From: Phoronis australis
Lineage: Eukaryota > Phoronida > Phoronidae
Length of the DNA stretch: 64,000 nucleotides
Assembly: GCA_002633005.1 (NCBI GenBank)
Contig: NMRA01000025.1
Span: forward strand, 131,757 to 195,756
Direction of reading: 5' to 3'
Within the stretch, counting starts at the first letter, position 1; every line of letters starts with the position of its first letter. Positions 1 to 12,569 of the stretch are shown piece after piece. Both the position numbers and the translations under genes were made by a program. The notes below the pieces were generated by a model. That model did not search any database. It saw nothing but the letters and a program-made list of their open reading frames with translations, and was not told the origin of the DNA.

Positions 1-1700
1 GATTGGATTATGGAGTAGCACCAGTGGACCGTGTACTCATTCCTTAAGTTTCTGTTTCCTTGGCAGATAAGACGGAGACATCAGACAGAGAGTATGCTTA
101 GTTATAAGTGTTTATTACCTTGTTGTTTCAACTTTATTACGGTTTAACGTTGTTCGAGCTACTGTACTCCTTAGGCTTACTTTAAGTCGTGTATCGTTCT
201 TTAGCTTCCATTGTACCCAGAGGAGAGGAAAGTGATTACGCCATTGTGTTCGTTAAGGTTTTTTCCCCGGACCAGGTCTCGGTTTCCGGTTTCTGTCGAT
301 TCGCAGTGTTCGTCAATAAACGCTAGCAAACCTTGTTTTCTTTAACTTACTGTCGATGGAAGAGATTTCCAAGGTTACATATCAGTACTCCTAAGGTTCA
401 TTATTGCGAAACCACGTTCACAACTCCGGGAGTTTACTACTCTGAATGTCTGCTAATGAGATGGAACTGATATTAATAATTGTGTCCATTTAGTAACCAT
501 TTAAAGGGTATGAAAAAGATGAGTAGCTCTTAAAACATTGTTTGCAAATGAGCTCAGTTCCAATCCGATTCACAGTCGCGACTCTTAAATCTCAAACGAC
601 TCAGCTGACAACATCTCAGTGGCGGCACGAGGACATTTTATTTCACGGTTGCGGCGACTTACGAGCGGCTTTTAATTTGAGAAGACTGGATGTGACTCTC
701 TGACTTGGTGAAGACTGGCAGTGATAGGATAACTTACTACACGCAGGTTCCGACCTACCCTCTCGCTGGTTCCCCAGCTGCGTGCCGCTAGGTGGTAGCC
801 AGCAGGTAGGAGGCACTGAACACGCGCTTGCTGTAACCTCGGCAGTCATTGGCGGGTTAGCTTTACAACAAAGTCAGAAAATGGCGGACTGTGAACGATT
901 TTTAGCTTTGTCATGTAGCGTAGCAGTAACTATTTCGTTTCTGCAGTAACTAATGGGGATGGCTGATTGTTATGACGCCGGTTTCATTACTTTAACCAAT
1001 GAGAAGCCAGATTAAACAACATCAAGACTGCATTACCAGCAATTCGTAAACTAGGTCATCCGCCAGGTTCTCTGCGTAAACTAGGTCATCGCTTATGGAC
1101 CAGTTAGCGCTTCACTCTCCGCGTGTTTACTGGAGAGAAGCACCCAGGAAGGTTGTTCTACATTTTGTAGCCCAAAATTACCAAAGTTCAAATATATTCC
1201 GTTGAAAATGAAAGACAAAACATATCATTACAGATGTCTGACCAATATCGTAAGCAAATCAAAGCTGTCCTTCTTACTCGTTGCCTTATCTCGCACTACC
1301 CGTCAATCGACTAGTTTTCAGTTCGCAATGCAACAATACAATTCACATAAATTCAACTTGTAATGACCCCTTTCAATTTTAAACCATGCCCGAAGTGCTC
1401 GGAAACAAATTATTGTTAGGTACAACGAGGCTTTTTTTTTCTCTGAAGTGGATCGTAAACACCTCAGGTGACTGAGTTTTATGCACATAGCTACTTTGGC
1501 CTAGAGCTGAATTCTTAGCTCCCATACTATGGGCCGGGCCGGTCAAGGGCCAATCCTTGTTGTACGCCCTACTTAACCATTGGAATCAAACTGTTATATA
1601 TAGAGAAAACGTTTATTAGTATACTGGTGTGAATATTATCAGTGATTTAACCAAAAACTTCGAATTAACTAGACCCACTAATGATAGTCTATGACAATAA
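1..1700. other. Unassigned 5' region
   Basis: I see no convincing exon or RNA gene here. A 15-16 base phrase around TAAACTAGGTCATC occurs twice near 1046 and 1074, a small local duplication. Near 876-890 there is an AAAATGGCGGAC motif resembling a YY1 site, often found at animal promoters, but no coding exon could be attached to it. The short open frames on both strands look like chance. Confidence 0.4.
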
Positions 1701-1735
1701 ACTGATATCTAAAGGCCAAAATTGGCAATTTTCGG

Positions 1736-2036
1736 CGACCCCATGTTAAATACAAAATTTTGCCTAATTTTCTTCAAAATTCTACATTTCAATCTTGATT
1801 ATACTGACATCTGTTGGGTCTATCGGCAACTAACCGCACATGAAAGGGTTGGTCGAAAATTATCGTTTTCTCACATGCACTTTCGGGTTTTTAGGCGGCG
1901 ATTCCACTGATCGAAGCGACAAAATAAGCCAAAACTTTGGCCATACCATGTTAAACATAAAATTTTTTCCAATTTTGCTGAAACTTGGCCACGTTCTTAA
2001 CAAAATACTTATCTATGTTATGTGCTATCGGCAAAT
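1736..2036 (+). repeat. Degenerate two-unit tandem repeat
   Basis: Two diverged units of about 100 bp lie about 205 bp apart. Both contain a CCATGTTAAA block, then an AAAATTTT-rich stretch, a TTAT..TGA/TTA region and a CTATCGGCAA ending (about 1739-1830 and 1945-2036). The similarity is clear by eye but imperfect, so this is an old duplication or two copies of a short interspersed repeat. I know no family for it. Confidence 0.45.
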
Positions 2037-2049
2037 GTGATTGATTCAT

Positions 2050-5000
2050 AAATAAGACCCTCACGCTGTGTTTTCTGCGAATCCCATGTATTCTGAAGGA
2101 GGCTAACTGAGTGATTTTCGCGCATGCGCAATTCACGGTTTCAATATTGCTGGTAATGGGCTACCTTTTGTAGCACTGTGAAAGAGTCACAGTGTAGTTC
2201 CGACCCATGCAGCCATGCGCGTGTAGTTTCTGGTGTGGTGGGTGAGATTGAAGCGCTGCGGACAAACTTTTCAGTCGCGCTGTGAAATGATGCGATCTTG
2301 ACATGGATTTGGTGAAGTGTCGAGGTTGATAATTCATCAATATTCCTACTTCATATTCTTTTCACAAAGTGCAAGTACACATTCATTTTCCCGTATGCAT
2401 AAGAAATGCTTTGGAGTCCACTTTCGCATGCGCATGAAAACCAAACAGTTTAAGTTCATTAATACGCCCGGTGGGCGTTGTGTACTAGGTACGACACTGC
2501 GTCTAAACCGAAATATGTATTTTTGCAAATGGAAGTAAAAAAGCGTCCAATTTAGTGTGGTGAACCTCCGGAAAAGTCGACCTTTGTAGCAATGCCTTCG
2601 GAGTAGCAGGCTGTACCCATTTCCAACGCTATGAGCAACTTAATAGTAACCTGACAAAACTTTCATCAAGTCATTCTCAAACTATATGTTTCCGTCTGAC
2701 TATGTGATGAAGTATAATCACTCATTTATCCGTAATCCAGAAAGAGAACTTTTTGGACCGTTACATCCGAATTTGGTTCCCGTTTTTTTGCAAGTAACCT
2801 TCTTGGCATACTCATTTCTGGGATTAGACCTACGAACTTCGTCCCACCTCAAGAAAATGGAGCCGCTAAAGCCTGTCTTCGTCGTGTTTTCGGATTTCTC
2901 TTCTGCCGACTCAGCTGGGTAAGGACACTACCGAAAAAAAAATGGCCGACCTTTGCGAAGTATGATCAAAAGGAACACCGTTTTAAAAATTGAACCACCC
3001 TCCCCGCAATGATTTTTATTATCCGCCTGATGATCATTTATCAGCCTGATATGAAGTCATTTCAATTCAAAGTGCTCACAATCGTCATAAGGTCTGATTT
3101 CATTGTTTGTTATAATTTCTGTTGTAAAGAAATGCCAGTTTACCACTTCAGCTGTCAGCGTAATTAATTTATCAAAAGAAAGCAATGAATGGCCGATTTA
3201 GGCATCAACAAACGACTATTTTATGTTACACTGAATCGTCTTCTACACATTTACTATCCCGAACAGCATGAGAGGCACTATTACTTTTTGCTGAACTATC
3301 TCTGTTATTAGTTATTGAATGCCTTTTATGAAATGTGGAATTGCAGCTATTTCCGATGGCGATTCACGATTTTATCGACGAGGACTTTACTCATTAAATC
3401 TCGTCAAAGACCAAACAAAAATGTTTTTGACACAAAGGTCGCTTATTGAGAAGGGTGAAACCCAGGATTAAAACTTTTGAACCCCCACCCCACATATGGC
3501 CTATCCATAAAAAATGAGATCTACGCACATTTGTAGATGGTAGTTCTATCATTGTTCATGAACAAACGGTATATCATTGTTGTCTTTATTCATTAGCTTC
3601 AGGGACAACGACGGCAACAAGGCATTCAAGGATTGGAAAACATTTTCTGTTGCTCCGCATTGTCACGTGCAACGAGTCAGCTTCACGTGCATGGAAACGG
3701 TCTACAATATAAACAAAAAGATACAGACGGTGGGGAACTATTTCTACTGTTATGAATCCAAAGGCGCGAAAGGATGTTACGTAAAAACGAGAATGCACTG
3801 GTTTCTCATGTGGCCAGCCGTTCATCAAGGGAAGTAGCATAAAATTTCATGAAACAATGTCATTCCAAGTAATCCAAATCAGCTGCGTTTTTCTGTGTAT
3901 TCAGTTCAGATAATTTTACTAGTAAAATCATTTGAAAATACCCATATTTGTAATTTGAGGGGGGCGGGGGTGAATTGTCCAGCAGCAACTTCCATATTCA
4001 CACTAAAAACCCGCACCACCGATATTGTTATATCCGAAACAGTGCTGTTTTTCAGTGTCAACGAATGTTTCACTCAAATGATTCGTATAAGAACACATTC
4101 TCAAAGTTAACAACAAAGCGAACAATTATTTATAGTCTCGGACACCGTTTTATAGTTATTATCGGCAGATCAATAGCTAAATATCTTATACTCGGGCCAG
4201 TCTCAAAATGTAGATCAACAAAAAATCCTTTTCACTGAATACTCATCCTGCATTCTCAAGATAGCGAACCTTTCTACTGTACAAACAACTGGTTTTGAAG
4301 AAAAACAACCCGAAAATAAATGGGTTAGCTAGATATGATTCGTGTTGTATAAAAAGGTTTGTGTCCATTTTAAAAGAAATGACGTTAGTGGTGAGACCGC
4401 TTAAAGTTTGCGATGCAAGAAAACTGATCACCTTGCGCCTGGTTTCACAATTCTGCAGTGGAAGTCACAGGCCCTTATAAATTTTGGCAGTTTTTACAAT
4501 ACATACGATGTATGCAGTAAGTGAAAAGACACATTATGCTTGAACATCAACTGGGATTAATAACATACAAAAAATTGATAACAATGATTGTCATCTGTTA
4601 ATGTCTGTGGTCAGTACACGGTTGTTGAAAAGACTGAAACGATCGTGACTGCACGGCGACTGAGATGGAGAAATGGGCAAAAAGGTCCGCCCCCGAGAGA
4701 CAAAAAGTCCGAGGAAATGGGACAAAAATTTCACGAAATAAACCAAATGCGCAATTCACAGTGGTGCCCCCGTTTTTTTTTAGTCCGCCCGCTCTTTTGT
4801 AAGCAAAAGGTCCACAACGCTGGGAATTCAAGCCCTCCCAAATTGAAGGCTGGGTGCGCGCATGAATAATGTCAGAACTGTCATATCAGTCCTGTTCCAG
4901 ATGTTACGACTGAGTCCTGATTGTATGTTGAGCGTTATTTATACTGCTATAATTGTATTACTTTAAACTATTTTCCGAAAGTTCTCACTCTCTCACACCC

Positions 5001-5140
5001 TCCTTACGCCCTCCTCCTCCCACTCTCCTCCTCCCGCCTTTCGACTGAGCTACCGAAGACCCGCTATTTGTGCAATAACTGTTTGCACCCAAGTGTTTTA
5101 TCATAGATCTCATGAGAGACGGCAACGGCACAAATAGTAT
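2050..5140. other. Intergenic, no gene recognised
   Basis: Short overlapping open frames on both strands (for example 3577-3837 plus and 3586-3840 minus) have no recognisable domain and look like chance. A G-rich run lies at 3958-3970 and a CT-rich stretch at about 4990-5040. Nothing else is supported. Confidence 0.4.
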
Positions 5141-5143
5141 TGT

Positions 5144-5625
5144 TTTGCAGAGATGACGCCACCTTCTCATTTCGGATAGGTTTGACGCAACATGCGGCAT
5201 CTACTGGGCATTCTTATAATGCTAAAAATACTCATTGAAGCACACCGTATGCATTGCTATCGTGGGCGCAATTCAACGCTCCGCGTTGCTCTTGTTGGCA
5301 ACTGTATTTATATCAGATCTACTTAACCTCTAACTGCAAGGGCACAATTTAGCGTGTGTAGTCTTGTTTTATTTAAACTCGACAACAATTGGACCAATGC
5401 CGTGCCTCCGAATGGAATTTTTTTTCGCAAAAAAATTGATTTACGCCTGTCTATCTTTAGAGTTCCTTTGTGGATTTTCACTTAATTTTGTCTGACATTG
5501 TTCTTGGAGAGAAGACGACGCCTTGTTTTGGATAGGTTTAATGTAATCGGTGCAGTTTAATGGCCATTTTACGATATTAAAAACACTACTGGAATTGCAT
5601 TGCAGTCGTGGGTGCTTCCATGGAA
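5144..5625 (+). repeat. Diverged direct duplication
   Basis: Segments at about 5150-5270 and 5512-5620 share a series of blocks in the same order: a GACGCC-like start, GGATAGGTTT, TGGGCATT or TGGCCATT, TTAAAAA or CTAAAAA, TTGCATTGC or GCATTGCT, and TCGTGGG. The offset is about 360 bp. The copies differ substantially, so this is an ancient duplication or two insertions of one repeat family. Confidence 0.4.
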
Positions 5626-5629
5626 CTGT

Positions 5630-8600
5630 GATCACTTGGGTTTCAATGACAGCACACAGTTCTAGGTAGAAAGAATGCAGACGTATTTTCCTGGTGGCTC
5701 TGTCGTCAATAAAATATTATTATTAAGTTGAAAAATGTCAGAACTCTTTTCTCCTGTGGAAAAGATTTCCTCACAAGACTGATTACAGAACAAATTGATG
5801 TCATAGAAGAAGAGCAAGAAAAGTGATGCCAAAACAAGTCAACGGAAGCAACAGGCTTAGGCGGACAGTGGGTCCAGACTGGGTAAATTGTTCCCGCAAT
5901 CAGAAAAAACGTATAAACAGTTAAAGGACTTTTGGAAACTGAGTGGAACGAGGGAAGTGGTGTGATCGTGGACATGAGATCACAGAAATAGTTTTATAAA
6001 GGTATTTCTGAGAGCGACTAAACAACTCGATAAGTCAACGCGGGCTGGAAAGAAAACCAATGACCTTACTGAATTAGCCTATAGCTTGTTTTGCTCTATA
6101 TGCGTAAAAAACATTACTGTATAGCCTCATTTTGAGTGTTTTGTTACGACAACAACGCGAAGTCCGTTGCATCCAATCTACGAAATTTAAGCAATTCATG
6201 ATTCTTTGGTGGGTAATTGGTCACATTGATCGAGACACGTACGTGAACGTCGTTTTTTATGGAAGTACGGTTGTGTGATGGTCTTAACCTTGCAGTTTGT
6301 CTAGGCGAATTCAATGAAAATACAGCCGACGCCTATCCAGAATCCAGAATCAAGAATAGATAGCTTCCCCATTATGTATGTCCTTGGTCTCGCTGACAAT
6401 GGACAGACATGAAGCCATCACACACTCTGCATTCCCTTCATTGTCCAAACTCTTTTACTATTTTGTCTTCTCCACTTCGTCCATTTTTAACATTCATAGC
6501 GAGAGTAAATTTAACGACGTCGAAGCCTTTTAGAGTACTATATTGAAAATGAATAAAAGGGCTGAACTTATTTTCATTGAATTATCCTAATTTAAGAGGC
6601 GTCTACATTTATTTTCATTAAAATAGTAGGGCCCAGCTTTCAAATTATTAGAAAATGTCATGAATAAAAGAGGACCTTATAACAAAGATGAAGAGGCAAG
6701 AAAAGTGCCATGAATGAGTAAATAAAGTGAGTAAACAAAGTCCACAAAGTGGTGAGAAAATTTGAGGAAAGTAGTGAAGTCCGCTAACAGATCCCCTGGG
6801 TCCCATCTCGATGCACGACAGCAAGGTGTTTTCAAGAATTAATGTTTCGTAAAATGCCCGGTAACTGCATGGAAGAGAAAACAAAAATACAGCACGGTGA
6901 ATTTGAACTATCACTAGCTACTGACAAACCACTGGACGGTCTCTAATCTTTGTACTCGAAACGAACTCGAAATTGTATTTGTCAATTTCTCTGCTCCTTT
7001 TGTCCGAACTCAATATAAGTGATTATCAGATTGTGCTCGTATAATTATAGTTTTTGCCTATGAATTTCTAGTCCAAGTTTGCATTTGGAGACTATATTCA
7101 TGCTACAAACTCACAACACAAATATGCAGTAGTTTTAGGAACAGAGTTGAGTCGCTATTTGGGACTTATTCACTGGACCCCTAGCATCCGTGCTTGATGG
7201 TTATTGAAATGGGTAGCGTAATTGGAGTGGGTTGTGTTGAATGAAACTGGATTCGAGAGGGTTAGAGTGTTGAAAACAAACAACAGATGGAATTCCTGTC
7301 TGCATTCCAATAAACCTGCCTTATATGCCCATGACCAAGACACCTATTGGATACACAGTCCACTTAAGGTAGTTTTTATGATGCGTTCCAGCTCTCGTAA
7401 AACATTCACACTTTTTAAAATCAACTATCGACAGTTAGTTAATTAAGGCATATTCAGCCTACATCGGCAGGTAAAAGTGGCCAACTTCAAAGTAAATAAC
7501 AAAAGGAAGCCTTATTTCCTGACTTGGTGTTTCAAGACCCGTGTCAAAACAAAAATCTAAAGAAACGACATCGTTACTGAGTGACGGGTTTTCCAAGGTA
7601 ATACACATACTACCGAAATACCCACGATGTAAGACTCAATGTGCTTTTAAAAGAACACTTCCTTCGACGCTTCTTATGGAAAATTATCAAGCGGGTTACC
7701 AAACCATACAATTAATATTTGTTATGCACTGAAGTCCATATCATGATTACATAACATAAATTATTGACTAACGATGGCCAGAACGTTAACTGTATGGGAT
7801 CACAAGAAATAATTTAAATAAGTAACAGCGAATCAATAAAAACAATGAATAAATAAATAAAAATAAATAATAATAATTAAAGAATAATAAAACAAGTATA
7901 TGATAATATAACAATAATAAAATTAGTAAATAAGCAGTAATAGTAAATATTACAATCTTTTAGATCTGAATGTATTAAGACTGCAGAAAGAAATGAAAGA
8001 AAATAATCAATGGGCATAGAATAAACTAATCAATAGTTCCCAAAATCATGCAAACAATTAACGATAATTTTCTATATAAGCGATCAAATGCAGGGAACAG
8101 TAAAGACATTAAAATCACCCGGTCCATCACTGGTAGACTGGCAGCAGTTTCACACAAAAACATTCTTTGTTTCAATCGTGAACATCATCTATCTTATTCA
8201 GTGGGGAAGCAAAAAAGGCATGAATTCTCAATTAACTGTTGCTGCAAACGCAGGTATTGAAAAAAGCACCGTTGCTTTTTAACCACTCGATGGATCCGTC
8301 GTGTTTTGCCATATTTGTTTATTGCGCACACGTCCGCTAGACCTCTCTATGGTTCATGCAACAACAGTGGCCGACCAGTGGGATTTCGCTAGGTGGTTTG
8401 TTTCCCTCTCAACCGGTCTCTGGTATATACCCAGTGCAAGGGCTGGCGTTCGTTTACGTGAAAACGTTCATCAGATTTTGTGAATGGACAATAGAGGCCG
8501 CTACCTCCATGACTGTAAATTCATAAATAACCACAAGAAATATTTGAAAACTTGAATGGTACACAAAATTGCTACATTTCCATTGAATAATATTATAAAA

Positions 8601-9098
8601 AAACTGTTTATCCAGCGTTAAGAGAGTTTTTCTATAAATAGCGTTTTTTTATTAACGCTTTGCTTGGGTGCGAGAGTTTTGGCTAATGGAAGTCCCTTGG
8701 GCTAATTTGCATATGAAACTGATTGGACCAAATATTCCGCCATGTTGAGTCATAAACAACACCGTTGCGATGTGTGGATGTGCAGTGATTTTGACGTTTG
8801 ATTTGTTCTTGTACAAGATACCTGGACAGATGCTCTCCCCGTAATTGATCAAACATGATATCTACAACAAATCTACAACGTGTTAATTGAGAAAACAAAA
8901 TGTGACTCATTGTACTTGAAAGTGAAATCAAGAAGTCTGCACTCGGAGTCGGACCGCTGCAGTGGAAGCTATAACTCGTCAGTGGAAGAGGATCGGTATA
9001 AAGACCTTGCAGTAGAATGCCCTTTCTTGATTCCACAAGTGTGTTCTTGCAATTTAAAGAACCCTGCTGGTGACTGAATAGACAATCCACCATTCACC
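5630..9098. other. Intergenic region and GPCR upstream region
   Basis: No gene is recognised. About 7838-7950 is a low-complexity run of AATAAA/AATAAT-like units. The last few hundred bases before 9099 should contain the promoter and 5' UTR of the GPCR gene, but I see no clear TATA box or other element that fixes the transcription start. The longer minus-strand frames at 8683-9349 run across the GPCR start and are taken as antisense shadows. Confidence 0.4.
7838..7950. repeat. A/T-rich simple repeat
   Basis: Low-complexity sequence of AATA-, AATAA- and ATAATA-type units runs for about 110 bases, typical of a decayed microsatellite or the tail of a retroposed element. Confidence 0.6.
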
Positions 9099-11588
9099 AT
9101 GTCTTCAGGGGCCACGAGTGCCCCTAATTCTACCCTGACTACCACGGCTGAAGTAGCCACCAGAGCAGGGTTTCTGTGTTTGTTCATATTGATTTCCTTC
9201 ATCGGCAATATTGTGCTGGTCGCCACTGTTGTGCAGAGTAGGTCCCTTCGCAAAGTGCGCATGAATTTTATCATTCTCAGTTTGTCTTTTGCGAACATTT
9301 TAAATTGCGTGTGTAACATGCCCCTTGTGCTTGGATATACCATTACCAATAACTGGGATTACGGTGAGGAACTGTGCCGTGTGAATTCATGTTTGATGCA
9401 GCTATTTAGCATTGCAATGATCATGGGTATAGCGATGATGTCTCTGGATAGACTGATAGCTGTTAGAAATCCGAGTAAATACGATACCATCATGTCACGA
9501 TGTCTGTGTAATTCACTCATTGTGTGTACGTGGTTACAAGCCGGAGCATTTTCTTTCCCACTTCTCTCTACTGCAATCTTGTCAGTGCCGTTTAAAACTC
9601 GCTATCTTTGCTCAATAAAACCAGGAACCACTGTCACCTACCCGGTTATTACGTCAGTCATTTGTTATTTGACACCCTTTGTTATGATACTTACAAGCTT
9701 TATTGTAATAATCAAGGAAGCTCTTCAAGAGAAGGCGACAAAAGCACAGTTTTCACGCGATCATCGGTACACGGACAGTTTAATAACGGAGACGCCTAAA
9801 TGGAAGGAGATCAAACGAACTCGATTTGTCGTGTGTTTGTTCATATTCTGGTTATTGCTAGAAGGACCATATCTTTTGTACACGTATATTGAACAGTGTC
9901 ATAGTAGTCCAGAAATACAAGGAACATCTGACACATCTAATTCTCTATTTGCAAGAAACTCAGCAATAATGAACATCTTGGAAATTTCTTTTACCTGGAT
10001 GAAATTCAGTAACTGTATGGTTTTGCCATTTGCTGCATTTTTCTACAGGAAGAATATTTGGCAGAAGTTTAAAGATCTGATATTGTGTCGAAAAAGTAAT
10101 CTCATTGTTGATGCGGGTGGAAGTGAAAATGGCAATAATAATAACAAATCAGAGAACGCGTTGAAGAATACATTTCTAGAAAAGAAAATGTTCAAAGTTC
10201 CAGTTTTATTTGCTACATCTCGAGGCATTCATGTCAAAAAATTAAACGACGAAAATGAAAGTCAAGAACTATCTGAAAGTCAAGACTCAGAATATTTTTT
10301 TGCTGACATGACTTCAAAATCCAATGATATTAAGATAGTACGCAATAAGGTTAAAAAATGTGACGTAAATGGGCCAGATAGCCCCCACAATATGGATGGT
10401 GATACAAGTGATTATGACTCCTCAGCTGAGTTGGACCTATTTTCTGTGTCTGACCCATCTATGCTCAAGTCTAAGAAAAATCAGGATAGCAGCGTGCATA
10501 TTAGATCCAAGTCGGAGACAATTGGTAGCAAAGATTCGGCTATCATAACAACTGCGCGAACACCACGTTCTGTTGTTGCTGAATTAGATGAAAGCAATGT
10601 CTCTCAGAAAAAAGAACGCAAACGAAACAGCAGTCAAAATGACTCGGGAATGGACTCAAACTTCAACTCAACTGAAAAGCGCAGAAAGAAAAGGAGAAGC
10701 CAGGAGGCATCTGCTGAAGAAGTGTCGGAGCCTGCTGAGCAAAAAACAGTTGAGGGGCGCGCTGATAGTAATGACTCAGGTCGCGGCAGTGTTAAAGAGG
10801 TGGAGAAACGTAAGAAGAAACGCCGTAAAGTCAGTACTGTCGATACCACAGGGGAAGAGGCCGAAATTCCGTCCAATCAAAGTTCTCCAAGAGATCACCC
10901 AGACACCAATCAAAACTCACCTAGGGAAAAAAAATCTTCCAATCAAAGGATGAGCAAAGAGAAGCAGCCTTTCTGTCCCGTGACAATCACCAGTGACGGG
11001 GAGGTCAACTCACCAGTCGCTGAAATACCAGATAACTCAAAAATAAAGATTTCCGGTGATAATGTGGTTGCTAAACCCAAAACGAAAAAGAAACGCCGAC
11101 CAAAATCACAGTCAGATGAGCCTTTGAGCCAAACAGTGATGGAAGTGAATAATCCTGTTTTTGAATGTGATGTGGACAGAGACCTGACAAGCACACGACG
11201 ACCACCGGCACGACTAGAGCCTCTTGATCACAAGAATATACGTACTAGTAAGACGTCGCCCATTCCTCCTTTGAGGTCAATGAGTGAGGTTCAACCTGAA
11301 GATAACCAACCAAGCGGGACTGTCACTAAGCGGGTTCGCAACAGAACCAATTCGGGTTCAAAAGATACGGAGCAAACGAGCACTGCACAGAAAATCACAC
11401 CACGATCTGATGAGGTTTCTAAGCGTCGGCGACGTAGCACCGCTGATTCTCAAACTCCTCTTATGAATTCTGGTTCGTCAGCAGAACTGAGAGACATTAA
11501 GATGACATCGGAATCTAAAGGTCGACGAAAGAGAAAGTCGGAGGTGACCCCTAACTCTGACCTTGACAGCACTCAATCTCCAAGATAA
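9099..11588 (+). CDS. Orphan class A (rhodopsin-like) G-protein-coupled receptor with long basic C-terminal tail
   Basis: An intronless frame of 829 residues; the ATG sits in a good CACC-ATG context. Seven hydrophobic segments lie at about 24-46, 56-80, 97-119, 138-160, 180-205, 242-264 and 290-315. Rhodopsin-like marks are the TM1 GN (N37), C93 before TM3 with C171 in extracellular loop 2 (likely disulfide), W145 in TM4 and P193 in TM5. Several key motifs deviate: the TM2 Asp is replaced by N66, DRY reads D117-R118-L119, the CWxP of TM6 reads like FWLLLEGP, and TM7 has VLPFAAFFY in place of NPxxY. N-glycosylation is possible at N10. From about residue 335 the cytoplasmic tail is hydrophilic, with seven Lys/Arg clusters (near 504, 526, 569, 661, 742, 774, 807), several followed by Ser as in basophilic kinase sites. 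It is a plasma-membrane receptor by family; ligand and G protein are unknown, and I do not recognise an orthologue. Confidence 0.88.
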   Translation: MSSGATSAPNSTLTTTAEVATRAGFLCLFILISFIGNIVLVATVVQSRSLRKVRMNFIILSLSFANILNCVCNMPLVLGYTITNNWDYGEELCRVNSCLMQLFSIAMIMGIAMMSLDRLIAVRNPSKYDTIMSRCLCNSLIVCTWLQAGAFSFPLLSTAILSVPFKTRYLCSIKPGTTVTYPVITSVICYLTPFVMILTSFIVIIKEALQEKATKAQFSRDHRYTDSLITETPKWKEIKRTRFVVCLFIFWLLLEGPYLLYTYIEQCHSSPEIQGTSDTSNSLFARNSAIMNILEISFTWMKFSNCMVLPFAAFFYRKNIWQKFKDLILCRKSNLIVDAGGSENGNNNNKSENALKNTFLEKKMFKVPVLFATSRGIHVKKLNDENESQELSESQDSEYFFADMTSKSNDIKIVRNKVKKCDVNGPDSPHNMDGDTSDYDSSAELDLFSVSDPSMLKSKKNQDSSVHIRSKSETIGSKDSAIITTARTPRSVVAELDESNVSQKKERKRNSSQNDSGMDSNFNSTEKRRKKRRSQEASAEEVSEPAEQKTVEGRADSNDSGRGSVKEVEKRKKKRRKVSTVDTTGEEAEIPSNQSSPRDHPDTNQNSPREKKSSNQRMSKEKQPFCPVTITSDGEVNSPVAEIPDNSKIKISGDNVVAKPKTKKKRRPKSQSDEPLSQTVMEVNNPVFECDVDRDLTSTRRPPARLEPLDHKNIRTSKTSPIPPLRSMSEVQPEDNQPSGTVTKRVRNRTNSGSKDTEQTSTAQKITPRSDEVSKRRRRSTADSQTPLMNSGSSAELRDIKMTSESKGRRKRKSEVTPNSDLDSTQSPR

Positions 11589-11596
11589 AGCATCAG

Positions 11597-11658
11597 GTGA
11601 GTTGTGTGTTATATTTGTACACTGGCTAGTCCTGGATTGAACTCTTACTTTTTTGCAG
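11597..11658 (+). other. Possible very short intron in the GPCR 3' UTR
   Basis: A CAG|GTGAGT donor lies 8 bases after the GPCR stop, and a T-rich tract with TTTTTTGCAG lies 62 bases further on. Both ends match splice consensus well. A 62-bp intron is near the minimum for animals, so it may be chance. A junction this close to the stop should not trigger nonsense-mediated decay. Confidence 0.3.
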
Positions 11659-12555
11659 AACCAAGTGTCTGACACAGAGTTGATTAACATGTGGTGAACA
11701 ATACAATGGGCACCAAGCACTGATATTTTTTTTGCCAATTTCTGACAGTACAATTCAAAATGCAATAACACTAATGAATTACATAATAATTGGGAGGAAA
11801 TGGTGACTTGTACATTTACATATATGCAAGACACATGTGTTGCACTATGGGTAAGTATCCAAGGAGAGTGGTGCTGTACTATTTCAGGATGTGTCTAGTA
11901 GGTGTATCGTTGTGTTGTAAAATCTCTGCTGTTATGGATAGTAATTTGTTTTGTTTTTCATTTTTCAAATTAATTCTTCTAATATTGTTGTGATTTCCTA
12001 CATTTCTCATGTAACTATTATATAGGTCTAGCTTTGAAAGGACAATGGAACATTTATTTCAAGAGTACTGCAAACTTTAATGAAAAAAAATTACTTGTGC
12101 GCTATATAATGCCCTGAATCGATAAAATTTCACCATGTAGTATGTATTGAAAAACGACATATTCAGACCTGTATGATTCTAATTACAGTCTGGTCTACAG
12201 GTTAAGGCCAATGACCGTTGTACAAGGCAGTTATATGATCTGTTCAGTGAAAGAGTACTTTTTTCTTTCAATTTTGGAGGTCATGTTTGGGTCAGTGGCC
12301 GCAAATGATGAGTTGATTTTTCAGCCCCATAGTGTATCATGTCCATGTATCATGTCGTGTAGGTTACGTTGTAGCTTCTGGATTAGTATTTTGTTGCGAT
12401 TGGTAAAAAAGGCATTGTGATTTGTAGATTTTGCTGCAAATTTTTATAGTGGTGTTCTTGAAGTTTAAATGCATTTAGTGGGCCGGTTGTCACTATCGAC
12501 TCTTAGGCTCATGGTGACATTAAAGATTTATACTTGAGGATGTTGAACCTGAATT

Positions 12556-12561
12556 AATAAA
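12556..12561 (+). terminator. Polyadenylation signal candidate for the GPCR gene
   Basis: An AATAAA hexamer lies about 970 bases after the GPCR stop, in T-rich sequence that resembles a 3' UTR. It is the first good hexamer I noticed downstream. Confidence 0.4.
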
Positions 12562-12569
12562 TTGCATTT

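Noticed and set aside
3577-3840. Complementary open frames of 86 and 84 codons on opposite strands
   Set aside because: No recognisable domain and no splice sites; both strands being open suggests composition rather than coding.
8683-9349. Two overlapping minus-strand open frames of 126 and 136 codons
   Set aside because: They run antisense to the GPCR start and leader, show no domain, and look like shadows of the coding strand.
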